Shown piece by piece: positions 27,594 through 37,104 of a DNA stretch of 38,363 nt (the stretch's first letter is position 1; every line of letters starts with the position of its first letter). Source of the DNA: Symbiodinium natans (Eukaryota > Sar > Dinophyceae > Suessiales > Symbiodiniaceae); the NCBI GenBank assembly GCA_905221605.1, contig CAJNDS010002601.1, positions 1,161,393-1,199,755 on the forward strand. Direction: 5' to 3'. A program made the translations under genes and the position numbers. The notes beneath the pieces were generated by a model. The model made no database searches. It saw only the letters and a list, made by a program, of their open reading frames with translations, and had not been told where the DNA came from.

Positions 27594-27860
27594 CTGGAGG
27601 GCTTAGGGTTTAGGGTTTAGGGTTTAGGGCTTAGGGTTTTTTTTTTAGGGTTTAGGGTTTAGGGTTTAGGGTTTAGGGTTTAGGGTTTAGGGTTTAGGGT
27701 TTAGGGTTTAGGGTTTAGGGCTTAGGGTTTAGGGTTTAGGGTTTGGGAAAGGTACGCTGCAGGGCCCTGCGGTGTTGCATGTCTGGTTTGTTGCAGTTGG
27801 ATGTGTGCATTCTTGCATGCTTGATTCCTAAACCCTAAACCCTAAACCCAAAACCCTAAC
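27594..27860. repeat. Intron with opposed arrays
   Basis: TTTAGGG at 27,601-27,745 interrupted by T8, 85 bp unique, CCCTAAA at 27,830-27,860. Confidence 0.65.
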
Positions 27861-27920
27861 CCGTTGGATTTGCAGTGTGCTTGAGGGTCTGAGGCCTCAT
27901 CCACCAAACCTCACATATCT
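27861..27920 (-). CDS. Candidate exon
   Basis: Two leading bases, ICEVWWMRPQTLKHTANPT, one trailing base. The acceptor is CACACCCTAG and the donor GTTAGGG. Phase agrees with both neighbours. Confidence 0.55.
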
Positions 27921-28008
27921 CTAGGGTGTGATAAGTTGGGATGTTCCAGGTTCAGGGTTTCAGGGTTATAGGGTTTAGCGTTTCGGGTTTAGGGTTTAGG
28001 GTTTAGGG

Positions 28009-28095
28009 TTGGGATGTTCCCCAGTCCTGAATAGGGAATATAGTACCTCCATTATAACCCTATTAAGGACCGCTAGTATAAGGCGAACATCCCAA
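28009..28095. mobile_element. Family B MITE/introner-like element, best copy
   Basis: TTGGGATGTTCCCC (28,009-28,022) pairs at 13 of 14 positions with 28,082-28,095. The interior repeats AGTCCTGAATAGGG / CCCTATTAAGGAC. On the minus strand it abuts the 28,092-28,176 exon, which could use GATGTT as a GA donor. Confidence 0.65.
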
Positions 28096-28176
28096 GTAAT
28101 AAGTGTCTGGCGACCGAGGAACTACAAGGGCTCCCTTGCTGTTTAAAGTGTCTGCAATCCACACAATGTCCACTGG
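28092..28176 (-). CDS. Candidate exon between two elements
   Basis: Reads PVDIVWIADTLNSKGALVVP and on to TYYL, phase 0 in, 1 out. Its 5' edge follows the AAG end of a family A element; its 3' edge is the end of a family B element. Strongly protein-like. Confidence 0.6.
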
Positions 28177-28254
28177 CTTCCGAAAATAGGGGACCCCTAA
28201 AGTAGCCCCCCCAAATAGCAGGATTCCCTTGTAATAAGGACCCCAATAAGGTAC
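28177..28254 (-). mobile_element. Family A element acting as a 78-nt intron
   Basis: Starts GTACCTTATTGGGGTCC and ends TTTTCGGAAG. Its length is a multiple of three, so the frame also reads through. The flanking exons share phase 0. A second copy is at 8,997-9,083 and its 5' end is matched at 28,836 downward. Confidence 0.55.
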
Positions 28255-28316
28255 CCCCACTTCTGTATGGGTGCTTGAAGTATCCGAAGGCATGTCTTGT
28301 GGTGGCAGCAGGACTC
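28255..28316 (-). CDS. Candidate exon
   Basis: Two leading bases then VLLPPQDMPSDTSSTHTEVG, phase 0 out. The acceptor is GGGCTTAG; the donor GTACC is the start of the family A element. Confidence 0.55.
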
Positions 28317-28432
28317 CTAAGCCCTAAACCCCAAAACCGCTACCCCTGGACACAAAAACCGAACCCCTAAACCCTAAACTCTATGCTAAACCCTGAACCC
28401 TGAATCCTAAACCTGCCTCAGAAAACCCCAAC

Positions 28433-28524
28433 CCCCAGGCCCCAGAGTTGTGCGCCTGGGATTGGGCGGGCGCCCAGCCCCTCCCCCTCGAAGGAGACCA
28501 GCGGAGACACCTCGACTAGGTTTT
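28433..28524 (-). CDS. Candidate exon, two good frames
   Basis: 92 nt after the acceptor TTTTCCCAG. One frame reads NLVEVSPLVSFEGEGLGARP; another reads KPSRGVSAGLLRGGGAGRPP and is the one that fits the phase of both neighbours. The donor is GTTGGGG. Confidence 0.45.
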
Positions 28525-28836
28525 CTGGGAAAAGGGTTTAGGGTTTAGGGTTTAGGGTTTAGGGTTTAGGGTTTAGGGTTTAGGGTTTAGGGTTTAGGGT
28601 TTAGGGTTTAGGGTTTAGGGGGTTGGGGGTTTAGGGGGTTGGGGGTTTAGGGTTGGGGGTTTAGGGTTTAGGGTTTAGGGTTTAGGGTTTAGGGTTTAGG
28701 GTTTAGGGTTTAGGGTTTAGGGTTTAGGGTTTAGGGTTTAGAGTTTAGGGTTTAGGGTTTAGGGTTAGGGTTTAGGGTTTAGATAGACCCCTAGATAGTA
28801 AGCTTCACGTATTAATAAGGACCCGAAAAAAAGTAC
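28525..28836. repeat. Long TTTAGGG array and family A fragment
   Basis: Roughly 35 TTTAGGG units at 28,530-28,785 with three GGGTTGGGGG interruptions near 28,620-28,660, then about 35 bp matching the 5' end of family A. Confidence 0.7.
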
Positions 28837-29061
28837 CCGAATTTCGGAAACCACCAAGTAAGGCTGTTTGGGGCGAAGGGTTTTGGGGGGTATCTCCCTA
28901 TGCTCTGGGTTCGGCATTCAATGTATGTCAATACAGGCGAACTCCTCAAAAAGTCACATCCTGTGTCCGTTTTACAGCTCATGTTTATAACGATTTGCAA
29001 GAAATCAGGATAGTTGCAACGAATGGTACCGGCAATGGAAGGCAAGATGCATCTGTGCATG
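28837..29061 (-). CDS. Candidate 225-nt exon
   Basis: 74 codons with one leading and two trailing bases, including SIAGTIRCNYPDFLQIVINM and a Trp/Phe-rich end. The acceptor is CACTCCTAG and the donor is GTACTTTT, resembling the start of family A. Cys-rich. Family not recognised. Confidence 0.6.
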
Positions 29062-29236
29062 CTAGGAGTGGACGCCGCGCAACCTGAACCCCCCCCCCCC
29101 CCCCCACAGTCTTAAAGAAACCCCCCTGCCCCCCATACTGAACAGACCGCCGACCCCTCTTCCCCTAATCCCAAATCCCTAAACCCGATAAAACCCTAAA
29201 CCCTCAACCCAACGGATTGAACCCAGCATCCCAAAC

Positions 29237-29320
29237 CCGGCGGCCTCCATCATAGCATCCGGCTCGCTCCCCTCCGTGATACTCCCTCCGGCCGCTCTCA
29301 CCCACCTTCGCTTGCAGATT
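29237..29320 (-). CDS. Candidate exon
   Basis: 28 codons, phase 0 at both ends, starting NLQAKVGESGRREYHGGERA. The acceptor is TTGACCCCCAG and the donor GTTTGGG. An ATG lies 21 nt upstream in the same frame, and an internal GTGGGT donor is possible. Confidence 0.45.
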
Positions 29321-30103
29321 CTGGGGGTCAATTTCAAGGCTCATGCGTAGGGTTTTGGGCTTAGGCTCAGGGCTTAGGGCTTAGGGCTTAGGGCTTAGGG
29401 CTTAGGACTTAGTGCTTAGGGCTTAGGGTTTAGGGCTTACGGTTTAGGGTTTAGCGTTGAGAGAGGCTCATGGGCAGCCATGCCATGTGAATCCCAGAAT
29501 GGCGGAAGTTTGGGGGACATCACTGTCATGGGAACTGAATCTTTCTTGGCTGCATTTGACTTTTGGCAGCCTCACGTAAGAAGCCCATTTAGCCCAACAA
29601 AGCGGAGAATGTGAGGTTGCAGTGAAGAACTGCAAGCCGTAAACCTTAAACTCAATCCCTCAGCCCTACGGCCCATGGCCCATCCTTCCAAAGGACCTTA
29701 AGGACAGCCCCGATGTACGTAACCGTAGGATTTCTAAACCCTAAACGAAACCTTCAACTCAAAAGGCCCCCAAGGTTTGAGTCCCAAAGCCCTAAACCAA
29801 AAAGGCCCCTTAGTTTTGAGTCCCTAAACCTAAACGCCCTAAACCCCAAACCCCTAAACCCCAAACCCTAAACCCTAAGCCCAAAAAGGCCCCCTTAGTT
29901 TTTGAGTCTTGCCTTCGTCCTGGCACCTGAATCCCAAGCCACGTGAAGCCCTCTTGCTGGTGCTGGAGCCCCAACCCTAAACCCTAATCCCCAAACCCTA
30001 GACCCTAAACGCCCTAAACCCTAAACCCTAAACCCTAAACCCTAAACCCTAAACCCTAAACCCTAAACCCTAAACCCTAAACCCTAAACCCTAAACCCTA
30101 AAC
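29321..30103. repeat. Intron-like interval
   Basis: GGGCTTA block at 29,365-29,430, 200 bp of unique sequence, three AAAAGGCCCC..TTTGAGTC repeats near 29,760, 29,802 and 29,883, then CCCTAAA at 30,004-30,103. A minus piece near 29,955-29,915 reads HQQEGFTWLGIQ and might be an exon. Confidence 0.55.
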
Positions 30104-30159
30104 TCAAGGAGGATCCTCCTGGGCTACCCGGCGCGCAGTGGAGGCGATGCATCGTCAGC
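30104..30159 (-). CDS. Candidate exon
   Basis: One leading base, LTMHRLHCAPGSPGGSSL, one trailing base. The acceptor is GTGGCTCCAG and the donor GTTTAGGG. Another frame (WLQADDASPPLRAG) with an internal GTAGCC donor is also possible. Confidence 0.4.
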
Positions 30160-30223
30160 CTGGAGCCACTGGTTCAGGGCTTTGGGGTTTAGGGTTTAGG
30201 GTTTAGGGTTTAGGGTTTAGGGT

Positions 30224-30262
<39 letters not shown>

Positions 30263-30935
30263 GGTTTATTGTTTAGGGTTTAGGGTTTAGGGTTTAGGGT
30301 TTAGGGTTTAGGCTTTGGGGGGTTTGGGGGTTTAGGATTAGGGTTTAGGGTTTAAGTTTCATCTGTAAAGGTCTCAGGGTTTAGAGTTTAGGGGTTTCGG
30401 GTTTAGGGGTTGAGGGTTTTTAGGGCTTGAGGCGTTTAGGGCTTTAGCGCTTTTCAGGATCTTGGGTCTTACAAGTTTGGGATTTAGGGAAAGGTTTTGC
30501 GCTTAGCCTATTAGGGCTTTTTGGCTTTTTGGGTTTAAAGTTGGGGTCTTGGGCTTGTGGGTTAAACATGTGTGGCTACGGGGTTGAGGGCTTAGCGCAC
30601 TAGGCTCGGGGTTTAGTGATGAGGGTTTTGGGATTAAGGGCCGGGTTGTCCTGGGGTTTGAGAGAGTAGGGCTTACAGCGGATTGCGCAGTAGCTGCATA
30701 CATGACGTGCTTCTGCCTGCAGTAGCACTCCACACCCCTCATAGTCATACTACGCCCCATAAGCCCCAGCTCTGACACCCAACCTCTGTTTTTGAACCCC
30801 TGAAACCGTCAACCATCAATTCCAAACCCCTATACACCTAAGCTCCTAACCACTCAAATCTGAGTAAACCCTTCACCCTAAACCCCGAAACCCCTCTCCA
30901 CTCTTGTCAAGGCCTATATCCAAGGCCCTAAACAC
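30160..30935. repeat. Degenerate telomere-like interval
   Basis: TTTAGGG with six GGGTTGA units at 30,185-30,345, a long degenerate G/T-rich stretch to 30,680, then CCCTAAA-type. The Pro/Ser-rich minus frame at 30,503-30,778 is mostly repeat-derived. Confidence 0.5.
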
Positions 30936-31008
30936 CAGGCGCGGTGTATAGCTGCCGCGGGGCCACGCCGCCAGTGGCCCCCGGCACAAAGGAGGCCGCA
31001 TGCGGCAA
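30936..31008 (-). CDS. Candidate exon
   Basis: Reads LPHAASFVPGATGGVAPRQL and four more residues plus one base. The acceptor is CTCCGTCGCAG and the donor GTGTTTAGGG. All three frames are open in this GC-rich piece; this one is the most protein-like. Confidence 0.45.
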
Positions 31009-31556
31009 CTGCGACGGAGATGCAGAAGGCATGCCAGTCACCTTTGGCCATGCGCCCTAAGCCTCACTTGCACATGCCGCATTGCATGGCAATCACCGCC
31101 TTGCATATCGCCATTGCTGCAGCAAGGGCTCGTATACTGGAGCAGTGTTAGCAGTTGCATGGCATGAGAGACAAGGACGCCCGTCGTGCTCAGGGGACTT
31201 CGTGCCCGTACCACTGAACTCTACATACCTACAAACCTGCAGTCTACAGCCCTGATCCCTGAACTCTACACCCCTAGACCCCTAAAGCCCTGAGCCCCAA
31301 AACCCCTTAAACCTAAACCCTAAACCCCAACCCTAAACCCTCAACCCCTAAAGCCCTAAACCCCAAAACCCCCAAACTCTAAACCCTAAACCCCAAACCC
31401 CAAACCCTAAACCCGTAACCTCAAACTCCTAACCCTAAACCGTAAAACCTAAACCCCAAACCCTAAACCCTCCCACACTAAACCCTAAACCCCAAACCCC
31501 AAACCCCAAACCCTAAACCCTAAACCCTAAACCCTAAACCCTAAACCCTCCCACAC
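31009..31556. repeat. Unique sequence then CCCTAAA-type blocks
   Basis: 200 bp of unique GC-rich sequence with repeated TTGCATGGC-type words, then variable CCCTAAA/CCCCAAA units at 31,300-31,550. Confidence 0.5.
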
Positions 31557-31629
31557 TATGCCTCGCCGCTTCCGCCGTGTGTCGGCCTTTCACCTCCCTC
31601 ACGGGTGCGAACTCCATCTCACGGCTGAC
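31557..31629 (-). CDS. Candidate exon
   Basis: 24 codons plus one base, VSREMEFAPVREVKGRHTAE, phase 0 in, following a 32,467 end in phase 0. The acceptor is ACCCGCCAG and the donor GTGTGGGAGGG. Confidence 0.5.
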
Positions 31630-32466
31630 CTGGCGGGTACAGGGATTTAGGGTTTTGGGTTTTGGGTTTAGGGCTAGGGTTTAGGGTTCAGGGTTCAGGG
31701 TTCAGGGTTCAGGGTTCAGGGTTCAGGGTTCAGGGTTCAGGGTTCAGGGTTTAGGGTTTAGGGTTTAGGGTTTAGGGTTTAGGGTTAGGGTTTCGGACTT
31801 GGAGTTTAGGGTCTCGGGGTTTTAGGTTTATAGAGCTTCTAGGGGGCTTAGGGATTTAGAAATCGTGGGATGCAAGCCTTTAAGGCCTTTGGGCCCAAAC
31901 CCAAATGCCTCCCAATACAGCCACATATATGCCAGGCACCCGGCAAGACGATTTAGGGTCTAGGGTTAGGGTTTAGGGTTTTGGGTTTAGGGTTTAGGGT
32001 CTAGGGTCTAGGGTTTAGGGTTTAGGGTTTAGGGTTTAGGGTTTAGGGTTTAGGACAAATCGAAAAACTGCTCACGCGCAGACCCCCTAAGCCCCAAGCC
32101 CCGAAATCCTCGAGGATGCAACGTCCATCTGGCACTTTCACTCCATATCCCGTGACAGCCCAGCAGTTTCATGCATGGCGTCCTGTCAGCTCAATATACG
32201 AACCCCCAAAAGCCCTACATATTCTAATAACTATGTATACCATATTGAGTAATTATACCATAATAACCCTCAAAACCCCTATATTTTCTAACTATTCAGT
32301 CAGGCTTGATGAGGCAAAAACGAAGCCTTCGGGTCCCGGATCCACCCCAGGCTCTTGCTAAGCAGTGCTTTTGACTTCTTTGCTGCCCGCCCAACCTGAT
32401 TTTCAAGATCTGTGCGGCCTCTCCCTAAACCCTAAACCCCAAACCCTAAACCCTAAACACTAAATC
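31630..32466. repeat. Intron-like interval
   Basis: Nine GGGTTCA units at 31,684-31,748 followed by TTTAGGG, a second TTTAGGG block at 31,950-32,055, 350 bp of AT-richer unique DNA, CCCTAAA at 32,424-32,465. A + frame at 32,116-32,361 is open but unsupported. Confidence 0.55.
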
Positions 32467-32532
32467 CTGCTGCAGTCTTTCACATTGTGAGTTGGGATCC
32501 GCAGCGTTCAAGGCAACAGTCACCACGTCCAT
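32467..32532 (-). CDS. Candidate exon with ATG, possible gene start
   Basis: 22 codons from ATG, MDVVTVALNAADPNSQCERL, ending CAGCAG before GATTTAG (GA donor). An alternative acceptor (GGTTCAG) allows an upstream-extended frame, GFGNFSSDHGRGDCCLERCG, so the ATG need not be the start. Confidence 0.4.
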
Positions 32533-32568
32533 GGTCAGATGAGAAGTTCCCAAAACCCTGAACCCCTA

Positions 32569-32671
32569 AACTACCGATCGCTCAAGAACCCTCATTCTTC
32601 CTTATTAAGGGCAATATCGGGATTATTATTCTTTTCATTTTTTGGTGTTCTTAAGCAAATAGTAGTAAATC
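32569..32671. mobile_element. Family C element with 20-bp TIRs
   Basis: ACTACCGATCGCTCAAGAAC on the left matches the complement of the right end (ACTACTATTTGCTTAAGAAC). The conserved core is 75 nt (32,597-32,671), ending GGAAG on the minus strand, the same length as at 20,814-20,888. Confidence 0.65.
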
Positions 32672-32728
32672 AGTATTAAAAGATGCCGGGAAGCCCCGCG
32701 TCGACAAAGCAAACGATTTAGGGCCCCT
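32672..32728 (-). CDS. Candidate exon with GA donor
   Basis: Nineteen codons, phase 0 at both ends, RGPKSFALSTRGFPASFNT. The acceptor is CAAAATTCAG. The exon edge coincides with the start of a family C element (GATTTACTAC), implying a GA 5' splice site. Confidence 0.45.
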
Positions 32729-32748
32729 CTGAATTTTGTGATTGTGGG

Positions 32749-32810
32749 TTGCGATGTTCCCCCTCACACTAGCAGTCCTTAATAGGGGGGGGGGGGTACT
32801 ATAATCCCTA
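32749..32810. mobile_element. Family B element, truncated
   Basis: TTGCGATGTTCCCCCTCACA and AGCAGTCCTTAATAGGGG match the family. A G12 run is expanded inside and the right inverted repeat is missing. Confidence 0.5.
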
Positions 32811-32999
32811 TGTGCCATGGACCTTTAGGTATAATGTGAGGTCTTGTCCTTCTTTCCCTATTAAAACCATTGAATGCTTTATGCCTGAAGCATGTCAGAG
32901 TTGGGTTTATGGCTTAGCAAACTCACTCATCCTTGGAAACAAGTCGGAGGGGGCCTTTCTGTTTTTCAAGAAAAATGAAACAACTATGAAGTAACACAA

Positions 33000-35900
33000 T
33001 AGCGAGTCACCCCCCTCCTCTTGGCCTCTCGTCGCTTTCTCACAAGTCCAAGTTATGGAAGGAACCGCCGGAAAGATGAAAAGAATAGGAAGGTAGAGAT
33101 AAGAGAAGGGTGTTCCGCCCCCCTCTCCAAAACCTTCTTCATTCCTCTCCTCTCTTCGTCTCTTCTCTTTGCTTCTTCTTTTCTGACAACAGTGGGAAAG
33201 GGAAGGAATGAAAGAGCAGAAGGAAGGCAGGCACAAATGGGCCTCCTTTTGTGCGCCCGTCCTCCTTGCCTTTTTGTCTGCCTCGATGTGGCAAAGGTGA
33301 GCAAGGGAGGGGGGGAACGACAAGCTCTCCGTGCCCCTTGTCTTGTCGTGTTTTCCCAGAGTGTTGCGGGAAGACTGCGGGGGCCTTTTTTCCCGCCTCT
33401 CCTTTCCTTTCCTTGCCTTTCCTGCGCTCTCATAGAAAAAGGAAGAAGAAGGATAAAAGACAAAGCAGAAACAAAAAGGGGGTCATGCCCCCGCCTATGG
33501 GCCTATGTCTACTTTCTCCTCTCTTGCTTTCTGCTCTTCAGTTTCTGGACTCTGACACGTAAGAAATGTCTGCGACAGGGGGTGGCAGGGGGAGCTTTCC
33601 TTTCCCAGTCTTTCTTCCCTGTCTCCTTATCAATGAGAAAACGCATGAGGGGGAGGAAGGAGAAGTGGAGAGTGAGAGCGAGGGACAAGGAGATGGAGAG
33701 AGGAAGAAAGAGAATGAGAGAATGAGAGTGAAAGAGAAAGGAAAGATAGAGAGAGAGAGAGAGGGTGTAGGTAGATAGATAGATAATAAAGAGGAAAGGC
33801 GAGCAACCGCAAGGCGTGGCAACTTTCTGTTGTTTTCCTTTCCACTTCAGTCTGTTCTTCCTCGCCATTTCTTCCTATATATCTCATTCGCGAGAAAAGG
33901 AGGAGAGAAGAGGAAGAAGAAAAGAGGACAGCAAGGAAGAGGGCAGATGGAGTGACAAGTTATCTGGTCCCTCTTCATACCTTATCATCTGCGAACATTA
34001 CTCCTCTGTTCTCTTCTGTCTCCTGTTCTTTTGAAGTAAAGGTTCCCTTGTCTTGTCATGTTTTCCAAGAGTGTTGCAGGAAGACTGCGGGGGCATTTTT
34101 TCCCGCCTCTCCTTTCCTTTCCTTTCCTTTCCTGCGCTCTCATAGAAAAAGGAAGAAGAAGGATAAAAGACAAAGCAGAAACAAAAAAGAGGTCATGCCC
34201 CCGCCTATGGGCCTATGTCTACTTTCTCCTCTCTTGCTTTCTGCTCTTCAGTTTCTGGACTCCGATACGTAAGAAATGTCTGCGACAGGGGGTGGCAGGG
34301 GGAGCGTTCCTTTCCCAGTCTTTCTTCCCTGTCTCCTTATCAATGAGAAAACGCATGAGGGGGAGGAAGGAGAAGTGGAGAGTGAGAGCGAGGGACAGGG
34401 AGAGGGAGAGAAGAAGAAAGAGAGTGAGAGAATGAAAGTGAAAGAGGGAGGAACGATAGGAAGGGAGACATAAGGGAAGGAGAGGGTTCCGCCCCCTTCT
34501 CCAAATCCTTCTTCGTTCCTCTCCTCTCTTCGTCTCTTCTCTTAGCTGCTTCTTTTCTGACAACAGTGGGAAAGGAAGGAATGAAAGAGCAGAAGGAAGA
34601 CAGGCACAAATGGGCCTCCTTTTGTGCGCCCGTCCTCCTTGCCTTTTTGTCTGCCTCGATGTGGCAAAGCTGAGCAAGGGAAGGGGGAAGGACAAGCTCT
34701 CCGTTTTCTTGTCTTGTCGTGAATTCTCGGAGAGTTGCGGGAAGACTGCGGGGGCCTTTTTGAAGGATAAAACACAAAGCAGAAACAAAAAAGAGGTCAT
34801 GCCCCCCGCCTATGGGCCTATGTCTACTTTCTCCTCTCTTGCTTTCTGCTCTTCAGTTTCTGGACTCTGATACGTAAGAAATGTCTGCGACGGGGGGTGG
34901 CAGGGGGAGCGTTCCTTTCCCAGTCTTTCTTCCCTGTCTCCTTATCAATGAGAAAACGCATGAGGGGGAGGAAGGAGAAGTGGAGAGTGAGAGCGAGGGA
35001 CAGGGAGAGGGAGAGAAGAAGAGAGAGAATGAGAGAATGAAAGTGAAAGAGGGAGGAACGATAGGAAGGGAGAGATAAGGGAAGGAGGGGGTTCCGCCCC
35101 CTTCTCCAAATCCTTCTTCGTTCCTCTCCTCTCTTCGTCTCTTCTCTTAGCTGCTTCTTTTCTGACAACAGTGGGAAAGGAAGGAATGAAAGAGCAGAAG
35201 GAAGACAGGCACAAATGGGCCTCCTTTTGTGCGCCCGTCCTCCTTGCCTTTTTGTCTGCCTCGATGTGGCAAAGCTGAGCAAGGGAAGGGGGGAACGACA
35301 AGCTCTCCGTTTTCTTGTCTTGTCGTGAATTCCCGGAGAGTTGCGGGAAGACTGCGGGGGCCTTTTTTCCGCTTCTCCTTTCCTGTTCTTTCCTGCACTC
35401 TCATAGAAAAAGGAAGAAGAAGAAGGATAAAAGACAAAGCAGAAACAAAAAAGAGGTCATGCCCCCGCCTACGGGCCTATGTCTACTTTCTCCTCTCTTG
35501 CTTTCTGCTCTTCAGTTTCTGGACTCTGATACGTAAGAAATGTCTGCGACGGGGGGTGGCAGGGGGAGCGTTCCTTTCCCAGTCTTTCTTCCCTGTCTCC
35601 TTATCAATGAGAAAACGCATGAGGGGGAGGAAGGAGAAGTGGAGAGTGAGAGCGAGGGACAGGGAGAGGGAGAGAAGAAGAGAGAGAATGAGAGAATGAA
35701 AGTGAAAGAGGGAGGAACGATAGGAAGGGAGAGATAAGGGAAGGAGAGGGTTCCGCCCCTTTTCCAAATCTTTCTTCGTTCCTTTCCTCTCTTCGTCTCT
35801 TCTCTTAGCTGCTTCTTTTCTGACAACAGTGGGAAAGGAAGGAATGAAAGAGCAGAAGGAAGACAGGCACAAATGGGCCTCCTTTTGTGCGCCCGTCCTC

Positions 35901-37000
35901 CTTGCCGTTTTGTCTGCCTCGATGTGGCAAAGCTGAGCAAGGGAGGGGGGGAACGACAAGCTCTCCGTTTTCTTGTCTTGTCGTGTATTCCCGGAGAGTT
36001 GCGGGAAGACTGCGGGGGCCTTTTTTCCCGCTTCTCCTTTCCTGTTCTTTCCTGCGCTCTCATAGAAAAAGGAAGAAGAAGGATAAAAGACAAAGCAGAA
36101 ACAAAAAAGAGGTGATGCCCCCGCCTATGGGCCTATGTCTACTTTCTCCTCTCTTGCTTTCTGCTCTTCAATTTCTGGACTCTGATACGTAAGAAATGTC
36201 CGCGACAGGGGATGGCAGGGGGGGGGCGTTCCTTTCCCAATCTTTCTTCCCTGTCTCCTTATCAATGAGAAAATGCATGAGGGGGAGGAAGGAGAAGTGG
36301 AGAGTGAGAGCGAGGGACAAGGAGAGGGAGAGAGGAAGAAAGAGAATGAGAGATTGAGAATGAAAGAGAGAGGAAAGGGAAAGAAAGAGAGAGAGAGAGA
36401 GAGGGTGTAGGTAGATAGATAGATAGATAGATAATGAAGAGGAAAGGCGAGCAACCGCAAGGCGTGGCAACTTTCTGTTGTTTTGCTTTCCACTTCAGTC
36501 TGTTCTTCCTCACCATTTCTTCCTATATATCTCATTCGCGAGAAAAGGAGGAGAGAAGAGGAAGAAGAAAAGAGGACAGCAAGGAAGAGGGCAGATGGAG
36601 TGACAAGTTATCTGGTCCCTCTTCATACCTTATCATCTGCGAACATTACTCCTCTGTTCTCTTCTGTCTCCTGTTCTTTTGAAGTAAAGGTTCCCTTGTC
36701 TTGTCGTGTTTCCCCAGAGAGTTGCGGGAAGACTGAGGGGGCCTTTTTACCCACCTCTCGTTTCATTTTCTTTCCTGCGCTCTCATAGAAAAAGGAAGAA
36801 GAAGGGTAAAAGATAAAGCAGAAACAAAAAAGAGGTCATGCCCCCGCCTATGGGCCTATGTCTACTTTCTCCTCTCTTGCTTTCTGCTCTTCAATTTCTG
36901 GACTCTGATACGTAAGAAATGTTTGCGACGGGGGGTGGCAGGGGGAGCGTTCCTTTCCCAGTCTTTCTTCCCCGTTTCCTTATCAATGAGAAAACGCATG
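33000..37000. repeat. Satellite of six units of 605-723 bp
   Basis: The landmark GCCTATGTCTACTTTCTCCT recurs at 33,501, 34,211, 34,816, 35,475, 36,131 and 36,854. Units alternate purine-rich and pyrimidine-rich tracts. Two subtypes exist: a longer one with a GATA run and GCGAGCAACCGCAAGGCGTG (33,770-34,040 and 36,410-36,690) and a shorter one with GTGCGCCCGTCCTCCTTGCC. Many overlapping open frames rich in K/R/E or L/S/F come from this composition and are not credible genes. Confidence 0.85.
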
Positions 37001-37104
37001 TTGGGGGGAAGCCCGGGCTCGTGATGTAGTATTGGGGGGAAGGGCCGGGCTCGTGATTTAGTATTGGGGGGAAGCCCGGGCTCGTAATTTAGTATTGGGG
37101 GGAA

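Larger units (their letters stand above)
1..32728 (-). other. Minus-strand territory of a heavily split gene or several consecutive genes
   Basis: Islands of protein-like sequence, nearly all on the minus strand, are separated by long introns built largely of telomere-like repeats. Candidate acceptors are AG after CCCTAAA-rich sequence. Candidate donors are GT, sometimes GA or GC, often the first bases of a GTTTAGGG tract. Exons are mostly 28-230 nt. In-frame stops at 13,646 and 2,617 and an ATG at 32,532 may mark gene boundaries. The product is not recognised. An RNA-seq alignment would settle it. Confidence 0.55.

Noticed and set aside
29086-29105. Poly-C run as a regulatory element
   Set aside because: Simple homopolymer expansion next to a coding-like exon; nothing else supports a role.
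33021-36788. Dozens of K/R/E-rich or L/S/F-rich frames on both strands
   Set aside because: They recur in every satellite unit in all frames and follow purine/pyrimidine tracts; no start context, domain or unit-to-unit frame preservation.
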